64,000 nt of DNA from Cunninghamia lanceolata (GCA_027924645.1 BSBN01000494.1:2862001-2926000); one strand, 5' to 3'; positions 11,491 through 23,100 are shown, numbered from the stretch's first letter. Numbers and translations: made by a program. Notes: generated by a model from the letters alone, not told the origin.

Positions 11491-12239
11491 GTTCTTTTGA
11501 AGGCAAAAGGTGCCTAGGCTTATGGGGCTCAATTTGATGTATTTATTGAAAGCTCAAGGTGAATTGATGCTTATTGAAAATGCCACTTAGTCCTTCATTT
11601 GCATTCTAGGTGCCATTTCCTATTGACTTATATACTCCTCCTCATGCTAGGGTGCCATAATGAAGTGGTTTAGACAATAGGTGCGCTTCACTTACTAGAG
11701 GCTTGTTCTCCTTCCACCTTAGGCGCACTTTTATGGTGGAATAGGTGTCAATGGGCACCTTGTCTTAAATGAATGCTCTCTCTAAGTTGGGTGCCCTTTT
11801 GAGGCTTTATGAGTTGCAAATTGTGCCTTAACCCTTCATGCTTGTTGCTCAATGTTTGAATGTTTAACAAAGTCTCCTTTAGGCGCTCATCTTAATGACT
11901 TTTTCTCAAGGCACAATCATCCTAATGACTTGGATATTCATCCTAGTGTTTCAGGATATCAAGCTACCAGACTTAGTCATTTTCAGGATCTCAAACATAA
12001 AGAATAACATGATGATTCATTTTTTTGTATTGCATATAGTTGACATTGTATGCTACTCATAAAGAATATTAATATTTTCTGTTCAACATGATGATTCATT
12101 TTTTTTTTAAATACAGTTTTTATCTTTTAGTTCCAAAATGAGGTTTAGGTGATACTTGAATAACAATAGCTTGCTTATTGGATCAACAAAAATCCTATGT
12201 AATACAATTGGACTTTAAATATTTAAAGTAGCCATCTAC
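11491..12239. other. Non-coding, GGCGCC-motif field continues then AT-rich
   Basis: The motif aggcgc(c/a/t) reappears at 11508 (aggtgcctaggc), 11719 and 11881. A small direct repeat, catgatgattcatttttt, occurs near 12008 and 12089. No gene is supported. Confidence 0.4.
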
Positions 12240-12475
12240 AAATATCCATTCAAACATGGATTTATAATGCAAGTATGGATGCCATCAATAAAAAAGATTT
12301 GTATTAACCAAATATCCATATAGGCATACATCAATATCTGTCGATATAAGTATAACATATATACAAAATAGCCATATAGGCTTACAAGAATGCCATATAG
12401 GCATAAAATGTCAACTATATACAATACAAAATATATGTCCACAAATTCCATATAGGCATATAACAAAGGAACACA
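12240..12475. repeat. Dispersed short repeat ccatataggc
   Basis: ccatataggc(a/t)ta is repeated at least four times in about 150 bp (near 12310, 12371, 12402 and 12448), with further atccat/atatag fragments. It lies directly downstream of the stop codon of the minus-strand second gene and may be its 3' region. Confidence 0.5.
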
Positions 12476-12483
12476 ATAAAAAG

Positions 12484-14569
12484 TCATTCCCCTCTGGTTG
12501 GTGAAGAGAATAGATCACGGGCAGCCTTTGATCTTCTAGGGGATGGAGACACGCATGTGGGTGGTCTACTACAAACCCGAGGGCTACTCTTATTTAGTTC
12601 TTCCTGCATCTTTAGCTGTTACAATAAAAAGTATAGACATTAATATATAGAAATTACATGTTATAAAAAATGAAACATTTAACAAAATAATCACTTACCG
12701 CTAACATATAATCTATCTCCTCACTTGCCTCAGTAGCAGGAATAGGCCCTGGTGATGTCATGTCCTATAGAAACCATCCAGATAGAAATTAAACTTCAAA
12801 TCAATAATCTTTTAATTTTTCAAAAATAGACAACTATAACAATGAATGTAAATTGAAATTTACTAATCTGCCTCATACCCCTGTCAATGCCATGGAGCTA
12901 TGAATCATAGAGGCCACACCCTACTCCATTTCCCTATGAACATGGGGAGGTGTCTCCACAGCCTGCATCATCTAGAAATAAAACACCATTATTCAATTAC
13001 AAAAACTATAATAATGATGCAAATCATGGCTCCTAACATACACACATGTTCATCTAAACATGGAAGTACACACAATAAAGCACACAAGTCACATACAAAA
13101 ATCTAGTAAGTATAATTCATTCATTAAACTATTTATTTTATTACCTCCGTAAAGCTTTGAAGTCCACCACCGCTGGCAAGTGTTGCCATGAAATCTACAG
13201 TATTAACCTATTCAACATCCAAAATCAAATATTAGAATACCATTCATATAATGATGCTATTCACATGTAATAATTATAATTGTTTACTAGTTACATACCC
13301 CGACAATAGATGATCTAGTGTAAAATGCAAGTGGAGAACCACTGAAAACTGCATCGACGCTATGACCCTGATATTTCATTAAAATCATCAATTTAAATTA
13401 GTTAATCTTGCATTTCAAAAATGAAATTTAATAAATCAAATTCAATAAACTTGCTAATATTTACCTGAGTATCAAGGCCCAAAGTCTCACTCAGGAGGGT
13501 ATCTGTCATCACCATCTGCTCAGCTGCAGATGTAGCCTATGCACCTGCGTCCTGACTATCCATGGGGTCATAACCACAGGCTGACCCGCAAGCCTGACAA
13601 GCATGGGGTGGGACCCTACTCCTCGCACTATCTCCCAACCCACTCTGTGCTACAGGATCGGCATGCTCTATGATGCTCTGGGTCAAGGCACTAATGGACT
13701 GAAGTGTAACGACCTCAACACTCTCCTTCACAATGGAAGGGATAGAAACATGCTCATGGGTTAGTCTGCTGATTACTCATCTCACTACCCGCTGTGGGTC
13801 AAGATGTGCCCCTGGTCTATCTTGTGCTGACCCCCCACCTCTACCCTGGAAGTCTCGCATATCAAAATAGTTTGGCACTTTATTGAGGATAAACTCGCAG
13901 TAGAGTTTCCTCAAAAAGTATTGCGGGACCTCATTATTATTGCATAGAGGATGGTCAAAAACCATCCACCACCTCTGCCCAAAATTGTCCCTTATCGCTT
14001 GGTTGTTGTACCAATGGATAGGGAACCTCTTGCATGTAATGGGTGGAGGTTGATTTGTTTGTGGGTTTGTGAAAATGGAACACAAGTCTAATTTTGTGAT
14101 TTGTAATTTTTTCACATCTTGGTATGACAACTTGTCTGCATAATAATCTCTAAACTCTCTCCTCTTATCCGTCCAACTAGTTATTTGCTTGCTAATTGAA
14201 TCTACATTTGATAACATAGATTCAAGAGATTCAGCAAGCGTGGACCTATGCAAGGTTGAAGTGGAAGGATCTTTCAACCTTGCAATTATATCTTCAATTT
14301 TTTTTTGTTGTTTTTAATTTGCCCCATTATATTTTCTTGTGTTCCAGGGGCATGTCGAGGAATGGATGGAGGAGGCTGTTGTTCTGCAGGTATTTCCTCC
14401 TTAGGATTTTGTAGATTTTGAGGAGGAGGAGGAGGACGTGCATTAACATTTCCTGACAATTAATGAAATATACATCAAAAATCAACTCAAACCTACCTAT
14501 TTAAAAACAAATTCAAACAAAAAAACAAATATAACTCACTCCTTTAGCGTGCTCGATGTCGTGGCGGCA
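12484..14569 (-). pseudogene. Second transposon gene, seven exons, unknown function, decayed
   Basis: The exons I infer on the minus strand are 14569-14539, 14452-13466, 13367-13299, 13207-13145, 12971-12879, 12764-12699 and 12615-12484, all with GT-AG borders. Together they encode about 480 residues: a basic start (MPPRHRAR), a proline-rich stretch (ARPPPPPQN, EQQPPPSIP), a long region with ITSWTDKRREFRDYY, CKRFPIHWYNN and DNFGQRWWMVFDHPLCNN, then a low-complexity tail ending KAARDLFSSPTRGE before TGA. Exons 3 to 6 are 69, 63, 93 and 66 bp, all multiples of three. Lesions are TAA in exon 1, a frameshift in an A-run near 14310, TGA near 13775, TAG near 13535 and TAG in exon 5. I do not recognise the family. 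A TrpTrp motif and basic N-terminus hint at nucleic-acid binding, without proof. The gene converges on the transposase gene, as an accessory transposition protein might. Confidence 0.6.
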
Positions 14570-14710
14570 TTTTGGCGATGAATCAATAACGTTTTTGTGT
14601 TGAATGGAGTTTTACAAAATGTGAGCGCACTTTCTAGGGTTTGCAGGCCGTGGGCATAGAGGCAAAGAAAGAAATGAAATGAGATAGAAACCTTTTTTTT
14701 ATAGGAAGTC
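14570..14710 (-). promoter_or_regulatory. Probable promoter/5' leader of the second transposon gene
   Basis: This 140-bp stretch lies between the ATG at 14569 (minus strand) and the palindrome at 14711-14760. It contains a partial palindrome-arm relative (aaaatgtgagcgcac near 14616) and, read on the minus strand, an AT-rich tataaaaaaaagg just inside the palindrome that could act as a TATA box. Inference only. Confidence 0.3.
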
Positions 14711-14760
14711 AAAACGTGAGCACGTTATAACGCGCTCGTGTTATAATGCACTCGCATTTT
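14711..14760. repeat. Palindrome family copy 2, putative right (sub)terminal element
   Basis: The sequence opens with aaaacgtgag and closes with ctcgcatttt, with two ttataa cores (14725 and 14741), as if one and a half copies of the 2362-2395 palindrome were fused. The following 65 bp (14761-14825) match 52150-52217 in inverted orientation, including a g-run flanked by aaaagtggcc. It sits directly upstream of the minus-strand second gene. Confidence 0.6.
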
Positions 14761-14825
14761 GTATTAATTTTTTTGAAAATAATTTGGCCACTTTTTGGGC
14801 CCCCATCTTTTTGCACTTACCCAAA

Positions 14826-15928
14826 CCTTTTTATAACTAATTCGTATGATAAGATTAATTTCATGAGACAACAACAAGTTTTCTTAAAAGAATTTTTAGA
14901 ATAACTTTAACATAATAATGGTGAGCTTTCAAGGAAATACCTCATGGATTTAATTAATGAAGAATACCTCCAAACGCATTTGAAGAAAGACTCCAAGATT
15001 CCTTAATGTGAAAGCTTCCATATTATTCAGTTGAGTGCTTCCTTTCTTCTACCTAGGATTCTATTGCCCTCCTCATGAAATTTAGAAATTTTTTCATCTA
15101 ACAAGTCACCGTGGATGTATGTTTTCTTTGCCTCATCGAAATGGTTGTAATTTCCTTCAAGAATTCTTCAACATCAACTATGAATGTCCTCTTGATGACC
15201 TGCAAAAATTAGAAATAAACCTGGGCTCTTCTCTTCATTTCCTCCTCTTGAAGCCAAACTTCCATCTCCTTATAATATTTCCTTTTGCCAAGTTTCATAT
15301 TCTTCTTTTGGGCTCCAATGACTCCTTGTATTCCTCTTTTTGCTTGTGGAGTTCGTTTCTTTTTAAGAAATTTGATTCTTGGGTTTCTTTTTATTTCTTT
15401 TCTTTATGACTTGAATACTCTAAGACTCTTCGAGAGAAGAAGATGAGCTACAACTTCCAATTTCGTCACCCATTTTCTTGTGCACTAAAAATGCATTAAA
15501 ACAACTCTAAAACATATTTTTTATGAATAAACAAGTACCCTACCCATAGGGGATTGACCTATGGTCTTAATTTTACCAAAAATAATGATAAAAGAGCTCT
15601 TACTCCCCACAACACACAAGAATAATTAATTTAAATCAATTAACTAAACCATATCAAGACCTTACTGCTAAATTCTATTCTCTTTATAACTTATATCATA
15701 ATTTCATTAAAAAAAAATCTAAAATTAGCTCCACTAACTTGAAACTATAAATAAATATTAATTATTCTCAATAAAATATCATAATTAATAAATAAGTTTC
15801 AGGTATGTTCTGATACATCTCCGCTAAGAGTGTATTCCTATCACGCACATGAGTCAAAATAAGTCAACGATCGTTAAAATAGTAATATTAAATTGAAAAT
15901 TAATTTTTGAAAAATAGGGGTTGGGACA
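14826..15928 (-). repeat. Truncated LTR (copy 1) of minus-strand non-coding LTR element
   Basis: It matches 29199-30289 and 34451-35554 almost base for base, ending ...gggttgggaca just before the pyrimidine tract tcctttccccctt. About 1.8 kb of the LTR, present in copies 2 and 3, is missing on the left, where the putative DNA-transposon end abuts. A small open frame (15119-15409) recurs in all three LTR copies and is not a gene. Confidence 0.85.
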
Positions 15929-17051
15929 TCCTTTCCCCCTTAAAGAATCATCGTCCTGATGATCAAATCAACTTAACTAAAAATAAGGTTTCATACCTCT
16001 TAAATTTTATTTTACCTCAATGTCAAAATTGGCCCATCTAACAAATATATCATTATTCCAAGTCCCTATTTACATTCATCACAGAAAAATTTCCTCTTTC
16101 TAACATTCATTCACTTGCACTTTTTGTTAGAACATCATTGTTCCTCAAATTAACTTCATTTCTATACTTTCAGACAAGTAAAAGCATGCAAGGAGATTCA
16201 TTTCTTTCATACAATCTTATATAGCATAATCAAATCTTTTTCATATTCCATGATATTTACATAAAGTAATCAATTATTTTCTTTTTGTCAACATGCCTAC
16301 ATGCATGAGACATCAGAACAATTGCCCTTACGATGAAAAACAAGCATCCCATACTAGTTATCATCATTGGCAAGTCAAAATTCTAACAAAAGAAAAAGTC
16401 TCAGCATACATAAAATATCAACAATACAAAGGTTCAATACATGTTATATCCATTTATGAATAACATAAAGAAAATCAAATATTTAATCTATCTTCAGCTG
16501 TCATGACCCACTGGTCTTCTGCAAGCTAAAGGTCAAGAGTATGGTTAACATGCTTTTCCACCCAACCATGAAGCACTACACTTCCCTAGAACTCTTCCTA
16601 ACTCAAAGAATATCTAGCCCTGCATGCGGCGCCTAGATACCTAGGACAAAAGGGCAGGAGGGCAACTCTCAATGCATGCCTGATCCTTATATGCATTCTA
16701 TATTTGAATGAACATATTTCTTGCATACAGGATGTGGCAGAGAAACATATAATATATTTTTTTCAAGACATTTCTTATCCATCTATTTCAATGGTACATG
16801 GCTTTGGCTAAAGCACTTTTAAAAAAATATCGATCAAATCCTGAAAAGAGGATCTGCCTTCTCTGTTATTCTACATTCAACATCTTGTCCCCAAAGGTAA
16901 GCTTTACCACATACATTCAACAAGAATAATCTATTTCAAATTGCATAAAATACAGACCAAATAAATATGATAGTGCATAACTCGCACTAGTGCACATAAA
17001 ATGAATAATAAGAAAGCATGAATCCTTTGGTACATAACTCACACAGGATAC

Positions 17052-17923
17052 TGATGCAGGAGCATCCAGTGGTGTGAGGGCAATCTTGCATCACCCAAAA
17101 AGAAGTTGATTCAAAATCATTGCAATTGTTTTCATTTCTTTCCATAATTAGTGTTTATGGTTCCATAATCTCTTGAATAATGATGGACTTTCAGTTTTTC
17201 CAAAACTACTAAAAATAGCAAATTGCTAGTTTTGGAAAGTTTAACTGTCATTTTAGCAAAGTTTAAATTTGGGCACGGATTGAAGTGAAAACTTACAGAA
17301 AGCTTCATATCTAAAATATAAGACCTTTGGCGAAGGAATTAGGCAAAGATCATTTGTGAGATGAAAGATATTAAAGTTTTTATTTTCTGGAAAGCCCCTG
17401 AAATTTTTTGAAACGAGATATGAGGCACTAAAACATCCCATAACATCCCAAAAAGTTGACAAAAATCTATTTATAGATTTCCTTCATGATATTTCACATC
17501 GTGAGCTTTCCGACGCTGAAAACAGTTCGTCAATCGGACACCCGGATCAAAAGTTATGCTTCCCAGAAGTTGACCTGCTTTTGGAGGGAGTTGCAAATTT
17601 TGAAATTTGGCTGGAAGCCGCTAAAAAGTGATATTTATGACTATTTTGAGAACCCTAGGTAGTAGTAGAATTAAGGGGGGAAGTGTAGAGTCAAGAATAG
17701 GTGGGAAAATAGAAACCCTAGCTAATTTGGGGTTACAGAAGGCTGAAGATTCCAGAGTCTTGAGGTTAGGAAAGTTGTAATGTGTTGCAGCCAGTAGAGG
17801 ATTCATCCTCTGATTGTACTGAACTTCTGTAATGTAATGAGTTTCCCAGATCAATAAAAAAATATTCTATTTTCTATGTTCTATTTCTATTGTTGTGTGT
17901 TTTATGATTTACCCTCTCCATCA
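17052..17923 (+). repeat. 5' LTR of chromovirus
   Basis: 872 bp, bounded by tgatgcagg and tctccatca. It differs from the 3' LTR by scattered transitions and a few short indels, for example gatgga versus gatgtagga near 17180. A polyadenylation-like caataaaaaaata lies near 17850. Confidence 0.93.
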
Positions 17924-17925
17924 AG

Positions 17926-17939
17926 TGGTATCAGAACAA
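17926..17939 (+). other. Primer binding site, initiator tRNA-Met type
   Basis: tggtatcagaacaa starts two bases after the 5' LTR. It matches the usual plant retroelement primer site (tggtatcagagc) except for one transition. Confidence 0.85.
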
Positions 17940-18759
17940 GGGTTTTTGAGTGTGTAGACAGATCACCGATCATGAGGCAATTTGCACCAAGACCTAAGGT
18001 TGTGGGTTTGCTACGGAGATCAAGATGCCTCCACGAAGAAATCGTATTGGGAGGAATGATTTGACGGAAGAAGGTTTTAGAGCCCTGCAAAGGCAAATCG
18101 ATGCATTGTAAGAGGAGCTACGAAGAGGGTTTGAGTCGAGAACAAGAGAAGAAAGTGAAGATGAAGTTGAAGAGCTATTTGAGGAAGAACAAGAAGTTGC
18201 AGGAGATCCTGCAGAAGTTAGGTTGTTGAGGGCCATTTTGAAGATCAGAAAGAGACCCAGGATTGAAGTTTCTTCATATTCTGGAGATTTGAATCTAGAA
18301 CAGCTTATTGATTGGATCAATGACATGAAGGAGTATTTCAAGTATGAAGATGTGGAGGACCCAGATCGGGTCAAATTTGCAAAAACAAAGTTGAAGAGCC
18401 ACGCCAGTATTTGGTGGAAGGAGGTCCTGTTAGTAATAATTTATGTATGGGGTTTTGAGTCAGGTCTCCTCCCAAAAATCCAAAAATCCTGACACATTTT
18501 GGCCTTTGCAGTTGTTAAAAATGCCAAAAATCAGTTAAGGTGCAAGTCAAAAAATGTTGTGGCAGGTTAGAAATCTCCATCGACCCCTGAAAATTGATAA
18601 AAAATGGGTCACATGCATAAAAATGCATATCGGGTCACGATTTTCAGTGTCTCTGAATGTTTCTAAGTGTGGCTAGAAGGGTCAAAATATGCCACAACCG
18701 CGGGACTGCCAAGTATCGAGCCCCAATTTAAATTTGCGCCTTTGTAGTTGCTTCCCTCA

Positions 18760-19770
18760 GGTGGCTCCACGTGTTGATAGCCATGATGCTCCTTAAAAGT
18801 TTCAGTCTGAGCGTGGAGGGCGCCGCGTGTTGGCATTTGCCAGTGTTTCTAAAAGATTCTCAAAGTTTCGCAATCTCCTCCAAGTTTCCAATAAGCCCTT
18901 AATGTTTCTATTATGTTTCATGCTGTGCCCCGCGGAAAGCGCCATGTGTTTCTAGCAAGTTCTGCAGAGCTCGCCAAGTGGCAGCTTCCGCGTTATGAAC
19001 CTTTTTGTTTCTTTTTGTTTCGTAAGGATGGAGTGGCTCTCAGTGAAGAATCTAAGACCCTACGGAAGACACCACGTGTCAGCAGTGGAGGCAGCCCCTT
19101 GATAAAGTTTCAACTATGCGCGGAAGGTGCCACGTGTTGGCTTCCGCCGAAGTTTCTATGCAGTTTCTAAAAAGTTTCCGAGCAGGGGTGGAGTGTGCCA
19201 CGTGTCTTTTGTAGCTGCTACGGAAGCTGACAAGTGTCAGCTTCCGCATTTGTTTCTTTTTTGTTTCGAAGTGTGGCACAGACATGGTGGGTCCCATTAA
19301 AATTTCTAAGCTGCTGCGGATGTTGCCAGGTGGCGGCCTCCGCCGAAATGTTTCAAGAAGTTTCTCAGTTTCTTTGGTGGCTGCGGAACTTGCCAAGTGG
19401 CAACCTCCGCTTGAAGTTTCGAGAGCCCCTTTTTAGAGTTTCAAATGTGTCTCAAGTGTCGCAGGTGATAACAAATGTCACCTTCCGCATAAGTTTCAAA
19501 GCGGCCCCTTAAAGTTTCTGAGCAGCACGAAAGGTACCAAGTGTCGCAGTCCGCTATGTTTCAAAGAAGACTCTTTTGTGTTTCAAGAGGGCGCGGAGCC
19601 CGCCATGTGTCTGCCTCCACCAAGCTTCCGAGGGAGTTTCTATGGGTTCCAAGGGTGCCGCTGAGCTTGCCACGTGGTGATTTCCGCGTGAGGTTCCAGC
19701 TGTTAACTCTTGGCAGGGAAGATAAAGGAAAAGGACCCAGCGATAGAAACTTAAGGTGCCTACGTGGCAC
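18760..19770. repeat. Diverged ~67-bp tandem array with G-box-like cores
   Basis: About 15 units each carry a core of the form gcca(c/a/t)gtg(t/g)c followed by a gcttccgc-like stretch and agtttct. Cores lie at 18767, 18822, 18941, 18973, 19071, 19129, 19197, 19229, 19325, 19392, 19470, 19536, 19602, 19669 and 19760; from 19325 on the spacing is mostly 66-78 bp. Several cores are exact cacgtg or acgtgtc, the G-box/ABRE type bound by plant bZIP and bHLH factors. The array lies 400-1400 bp upstream of a TATA box. Confidence 0.75.
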
Positions 19771-20164
19771 GATCTGGTTGGTGGCAAATTTTCAATATTT
19801 TTTGGGGCCGTTGATTTCTGCGGTGTGTTTTTGATCAACGGCCACATTTTGAACCTGCAACGGGGGTTTTCTCCTAAGCGTCTGCGACTATTTTGGCGGG
19901 AGAAACTCCATGAACGCACTGTTGGTACATTTCCAGTGGCTACGGGTTGGTGAGGCAGTAATGGCGTTTGTTGCAGGATTGTGGACGGATCTACGGTGTG
20001 ATTGAAGATATCAATCCCAAGCGGTGGCGCATGGCTCGAGGCCCCTTCCTGTCTTCTCCTCCACCAACTACATTTATTGATTTGGAGCGCCATTTTTCTG
20101 ATACTGTGTATCTGGCAGGATTTTTGGCCTCCCTTGTAAGTAATTCATCCAGTACATAGTTTTG

Positions 20165-20174
20165 CTATAAAAAG
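20165..20174 (+). promoter_or_regulatory. TATA box in the nested insertion
   Basis: ctataaaaag within gctataaaaagcagactg, downstream of the G-box-like array. It fits a core promoter of a long LTR with transcription starting near 20195. Not otherwise tested. Confidence 0.5.
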
Positions 20175-23100
20175 CAGACTGTGTGACCCATTTTAGGTTG
20201 TTGAAAACTAGACATTTTAGCTCTGTAATAAGATACAACTAGTTTTGGTTGCTCTATACAGGAGGTCTTATGAGTTTATGTATCACTTGTTGTATGTCTC
20301 ATGCATGAATCTACTGATTTCATGGTTGATTTTATATGAGTAATGATGTATTTGCATGTGTTTTGTTAATTCTATCTCTAGTATTACATGTGTCCTTCTA
20401 AATCTAGATATCTGAGGGGTGTCTGGGATTCTAGAATATAGAATTCCTGTATTGAATGTTTGATCTTTTAACTTCTGCTCAAGGGGTAGATTAAATTGTT
20501 TTCAGATTGAATATTGGGAAGGGTATACTGCAATAGGGATGCCATAAGTAGAGATAACTTAACACTCTGTATTGGGAGGTATCTGTAAGGCAGATATCAC
20601 ACAAATCCCCTTGAAATCTAGTTTTAATATGTTTATGCTGAACATTTACATGTGTATGTCTATGACTCCAAACCCTGGATAGGCACCAGTCTAGCTCTGT
20701 GTTGAGGTTATACACCAGGTCTAGCTCTGCATCCAAACACAAAATCAAAATTAGATTCTAAAACAACCATTAGGACAGTAGAATTAGTTTTAGGACCCCA
20801 AGTCCTCTGTCTACAACTGAAAATAGGCCCAAAGCTAGCCCCTTTGCTCTTATCTTGCAGTTTTGGTCTACTTACAGGAGGACTTATCTGCTTCATGTCA
20901 ACATCCCAGCCTTTGTATGCATATTCTCATGGATGTTGAGTAGGGAATACCCCCCTAGGTTTTGCAGAGCCTGAAGAAGAAGAGGAGATAAAAATAGAGT
21001 CTATCTCCTATACTGTTGGCCCCTGGCCCAAAGATCCTATTGATCATTGATGGCTACCTTGTAGGGAAATCTGGGAATAAGCATCTAGTCTGGGAAAACA
21101 CCAATAGGTCCAATTAGAGAGGAATAGAAGAGGAAAAGTAAAGATCACCAGATGGGATCGAATGGTGGAGAAACTGAAGAAGCAATTCATTCCTGTGGAC
21201 CATGAGATGGAGTTGCTGAAGAAGCTGCAAGGACTGAAGCAGGGTAACAAGTCTGTTAAGGAGTATACAGAAGAGTTTTATAAGATTACTATTAGGATAG
21301 GCCATGCAGAGGCCAACAAGGAGAAGGTAGCCTGTTACATTAATGGGTTGAGGCCAAGTATTCAAGAGGAGCTAAGCCTGGTCAGAATGACCACCATAGA
21401 AGATGCGTACCAATTTTCCCTGAAGGTGGAAGAGAAGCTAAATAAAAGATTCAATAGAAAGCAAAGGGGAAGAGGTCAAGGCGGAAGGACTGGTGGAAGA
21501 ACCTATGGAGACCATAATGAAGATAAAAAAAATGAAGAAGCTGGCACCAGTCAAAATCAGAGAGGGGATAATACCTACCGCCCTCATGACCAGAACAATG
21601 GTGAGCAAAGAGGAAGAGGAAGGGGCTGACCTGGGCAAGGACCTGGAAGAGGAGGTTTCAGAGGAACCTATTTCCAATGTGGGGAAGAAGGGCATCGAAC
21701 CTATGAGTGTCCACAACATCAAAGAAGCACAAATAGAAGACCTAAAGGTAATGCACGAGTTGCACATGTAAATGAAGATGCGCAGTCCGAGCATTCTGAA
21801 GATGCTGAAAGGGGAGAAACCCTAGTTGTCAGAAGAACTTTGTTGAATGAGAAGAAAGAACCCAATCAGAGGAAGAGTTTATTCCACACAAGGTGCAAAT
21901 GTGAAGGTAAGTGTTGTGATATTATTATTGACAATGGAAGTATTGACAATCTTGTTTCAGAGGAGATGGTTGACAAGTTGAAGTTGACAAAAAGAAAGCA
22001 TCCACATCCATATCGGATTGTATGGTTGCAGAAGGACTACAGAGCTTTGGTCAATGACTAGTGTTTAGTGAAGTTAAAGATTGGGGACTACCATGATCAG
22101 GTGTTGTGTGATATCATACTAATGGATCCATGTCATATGATGTTGGGGAGTTCGTGGTAGTATGATAGGAGCATTGTCCATGACGGTCATGCAAAAACAT
22201 ATTCCCTAACAAAGGATGGAGTTCGTCATAAGTTGAAGCCCTTGAAGGAGGTGGAAGAAAAGGTATGTAGTACTGCTAGAATTTGCTTGGTAGATGGTAC
22301 GAAATTTTTGGAAGGTATGAAGCATGAGCGTCATTGCTTTGCATTGATTCCTAAGACCAATCAAGAGAAATGTGAAGATGTACCAGCAAAAATGTTAGAT
22401 ATGTTGGAAGAATTTCAGGACATTGTCTCTGATAATGTACTAGAAGGTTTACCACCGGTGAGGAAGATAAGTCATCAAATAGATTTGATACCAAGAGCCA
22501 GTTTTCTGAATAAGGCAGCCCATAGAATGACCCCTGCAGAGAGTGAAGAGCTGAACAAACAAGTTCAAGAGCTGTTAAGGAAGGGGCTAATAAGAGAAAG
22601 CCTAAGTCCATGTGTAGTACTTGCAATTCTAGCACCGAAGAAAGATGGAGAGTGGAGAATGTGTATAGATTCTTGAGCCATCAACAAGATCACGATTAAG
22701 TACAGATTTCCATTACCCAGAATGGATGACATAATGGATTGTTTGAGTGGAGCCAAGTACTTCACAAAGATTGATCTAAAGAGTGGGTATCACCAGATCT
22801 GAATTAGAGAAGGAGATGAATGGAAGATAGCCTTCAAGACAAAGGAGGGTTTGTATGAGTGGTTAGTCATGTCATTTGGGCTAACCAATGCACCGAGCAC
22901 ATTCATGCGGCTTATGAACGAGGTACTAAAAATTTTTTTGGGAAGTTTTGTTATTATTTATTTAGATGATATTTTAATTGTCAATAAGACTTGGGATGAG
23001 CATCTGATGCATATCAGAAGAGTTTTAGAGAAGCTGAGGGAGGAGAAGTTTCTGATTAATCTAAAGAAATGTAGATTTGTAAAGGAGTTGGTATACCCAG

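Larger units (their letters stand above)
2362..14825. mobile_element. Putative giant two-gene DNA transposon with palindromic (sub)termini, decayed
   Basis: Two multi-exon genes point towards each other: a DDD transposase (plus strand, 3180-6242) and an unrecognised gene (minus strand, 14569-12484). Related palindromes lie outside each gene. About 65 bp beyond the right palindrome (14761-14825) are also shared, inverted, with 52150-52217, so the true right end is probably near 14820, where a truncated LTR begins. I see no matching outer 65 bp on the left and no target-site duplication, so the left border is uncertain (about 2353-2362). The 6 kb between the genes holds satellites and may include later insertions. 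The grouping of both genes into one element is inference. Confidence 0.5.
18428..21106. mobile_element. 2.68-kb insertion in gag, probable solo LTR or LARD/TRIM-like element
   Basis: The flanks share ggtcc (18423-18427 and 21107-21111; aggtcc if six bases are counted), and removing the insert restores the gag frame exactly. The 5-bp duplication and tg start (tgttagtaat) suggest an LTR element, but the 3' end reads aacaccaata and not the expected ca. It has no gag or pol, a tandem array at 18760-19770 and a TATA box near 20165 followed by about 900 bp of unremarkable sequence, as in a very long solo LTR. The reading frames inside are not convincing genes. Confidence 0.7.

Noticed and set aside
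12240..12475. CArG boxes (ccatataggc)
   Set aside because: The A/T core is five bases, not six, so it does not meet the MADS-box consensus.
15119..15409. Hydrophobic 96-codon frame
   Set aside because: It lies in an LTR and is broken or altered in the other two copies (29649 and near 34930).
17926..17939. tRNA gene
   Set aside because: Only the short primer site complementary to a tRNA 3' end is present; no cloverleaf follows. The same holds at 46104, 27387 and 32695.
19234..20159. Several overlapping frames on both strands inside the nested insertion
   Set aside because: They follow the G-box-like tandem array, lack domains and overlap one another.
18428..21106. Helitron insertion
   Set aside because: A 5-bp target duplication is present and there is no CTRR end or terminal hairpin.
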